64,000 bases of DNA from Eubacteriales bacterium (GTDB lineage Bacteria; Bacillota; Clostridia; Oscillospirales; CAG-382). Shown one piece after another: positions 63,151 through 64,000 of the stretch. Location: contig JAQVPJ010000006.1 of assembly GCA_028702135.1 (NCBI GenBank), positions 1 to 64,000 on the forward strand, read 5' to 3'. The first letter of the stretch is position 1; each line of letters opens with the position of its first letter. The notes beneath the pieces are model-generated. The model did not search any database, was not told the DNA's origin, and saw nothing but the letters and a program-made list of their open reading frames with translations. The translations under genes were made by a program, and so were the position numbers.

Positions 63151-64000
63151 TTATAACTTTGTTTTGTATAAAGCCCAGAGCTTCTGCTTTTTTCCGTAAT
63201 TCAATACCGAAGCGGAGTAAATTCTTATGGAAATATAAGCAAAAATGATGATGAATATTATCAGCAGTACGATTGAAAGTATAATATCTACCGTTGCCAC
63301 ACTTCCGTTAAGTAGTTTGAATGGCATTATAAACGGCGACGAGAAAGGCAGCAACATAGCGATTTTTGTCAGTAATCCATCGCTGCCCGAAACAGCGGCG
63401 ACATAACCAAAATAAAAAGATATCAGCGAAATAAGCATTACCGGCATCATCGCCGAATTTAAGTCCTCTATTTTGCTTACCGAAGCGCCGCATACCGAGT
63501 TCATAACAGAGTACAAAGAGTAACCTAAAATAAAGTACAGCAGAACAAGCAGCGCGGATTTAATCGTAAACGCGGAAAAAGATATGGGCATTCCCATAAT
63601 AAGAAAATCTTCCGGTATGAGTGCTTTTATACATATCGCAGAAAAAGCGATAATGCCAGAGAACTGTAAAAGCCCGACTGCACCCATTCCGAGGCATTTT
63701 CCAATCAAAATCCGAGAGGGTTTTGCTGATACTACTAAGGTCTCCATAACTCTTGAGGTCTTCTCTGTAGCGACTGACATGGAAACACCGTATCCGTAAT
63801 AATAAATAGCAAAGAAAATCAACATCGTCAGCAAAATACCGACCGTATAGCCACTGAAATTCATACCACCCGTAAAAGTCATCGTATATGGTAGCTCAAT
63901 CTGCGCTGTTTCTATCGCAGTTTCGTTATATCCGAGCTTATTAAGGGTGTTTGTTACATAAACTTTTGTCAGCGTCTCCGAAATCATCTCAGAGGGCACG
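63151..64000 (-). CDS. ABC-2 type permease, NatB/YhaP-like (5' part outside window)
   Basis: C-terminal 283 residues of a NatB-like permease. Seen: MNFSGYTVGILLTMLIFFAIYY region, then VSMSVATEKTSRVMETLVVSAK, the diagnostic cytoplasmic segment of the family, and five or six membrane helices after it. The reading frame is open to the last base of the window, so the N-terminal helix and outer domain are missing. NatB-type permeases work with NatA ATPases in export of sodium or peptides. Confidence 0.88.
   Translation of the reverse strand, partial: VPSEMISETLTKVYVTNTLNKLGYNETAIETAQIELPYTMTFTGGMNFSGYTVGILLTMLIFFAIYYYGYGVSMSVATEKTSRVMETLVVSAKPSRILIGKCLGMGAVGLLQFSGIIAFSAICIKALIPEDFLIMGMPISFSAFTIKSALLVLLYFILGYSLYSVMNSVCGASVSKIEDLNSAMMPVMLISLISFYFGYVAAVSGSDGLLTKIAMLLPFSSPFIMPFKLLNGSVATVDIILSIVLLIIFIIIFAYISIRIYSASVLNYGKKQKLWALYKTKL

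Noticed and set aside
1-64000. CRISPR arrays, tRNA or rRNA genes, insertion sequences, integrases
   Set aside because: None seen when reading both strands; the lone phage-head-like gene is not accompanied by other phage genes.

Overview
The window reads as chromosomal DNA of an anaerobic, endospore-forming Firmicute, most likely a Clostridia member of the Oscillospiraceae/Ruminococcaceae type. GC content is moderate by eye. The evidence is: a Gram-positive PolC replicase, sporulation genes (spoIIR, spoVAC-AD-AE), AddAB in place of RecBCD, a Lrp-aminotransferase pair, IreB, paired TIGR03960/TIGR03936 radical SAM genes, the MEP isoprenoid pathway, frequent TTG/GTG starts, strong AGGAGG ribosome sites and near-consensus sigma-A promoters with 16-17 bp spacers. 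No rRNA, tRNA, IS element, CRISPR array or intact prophage was seen, and no gene-free stretch exceeds 300 bases.

Layout. 1-3.3 kb: the uvrA 3' end and two radical SAM-linked genes. 3.4-15.4 kb: a lipoprotein, then the conserved block pyrH-frr-uppS-cdsA-dxr-rseP-ispG-polC (translation, isoprenoid and phospholipid precursors, intramembrane proteolysis, replication). 15.5-19 kb: a PHP phosphatase, a Lrp regulator with its aminotransferase, and ispE. 19-28.4 kb: an SGNH hydrolase (minus strand), a DUF1836 regulator, spoIIR, addB, addA and a small HIRAN-like gene coupled to addA. 28.4-31 kb: hsp20 under a CIRCE-like operator, facing a spoVAC-AD-AE operon. 31-42 kb: two paralogous acyl-activating (AMP-binding) enzymes, one with its own acyl carrier protein, the other with a DUF4855 surface protein. 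Between them lie a small Fe-S protein, a GT4 glycosyltransferase and the group nnrD - lipoprotein (GerS/YdcC-like position) - alr.

42-52 kb is the accessory-like stretch. It holds a divergent pair of paralogous small proteins with a leader-like domain, an orphan phage head-morphogenesis-type protein, a phosphodiester glycosidase (NAGPA) unit behind a promoter overlapped by a perfect palindrome, an SGNH esterase facing a beta-helix glycosidase, an AlkZ-related protein, and a two-gene unit of a serine-palmitoyltransferase-like enzyme plus an SDR reductase. 52-60 kb: ireB, pheS-pheT, rpoD, dnaG and dgt, all on the minus strand. 60-64 kb: ABC-2 type exporter genes running off the right edge.

The most interesting possibilities are: (1) a candidate long-chain-base/sphingolipid-like route (SPT-like + SDR) in a spore-forming Firmicute that also carries acyl-ACP ligase and ACP genes nearby; (2) a lone phage Mu F/SPP1 gp7-type head domain with its own promoter and terminator and no other phage genes; (3) a HIRAN-like protein translationally coupled to AddAB; (4) the palindrome-controlled NAGPA unit. 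All functions are assigned by reading motifs, without database searches.
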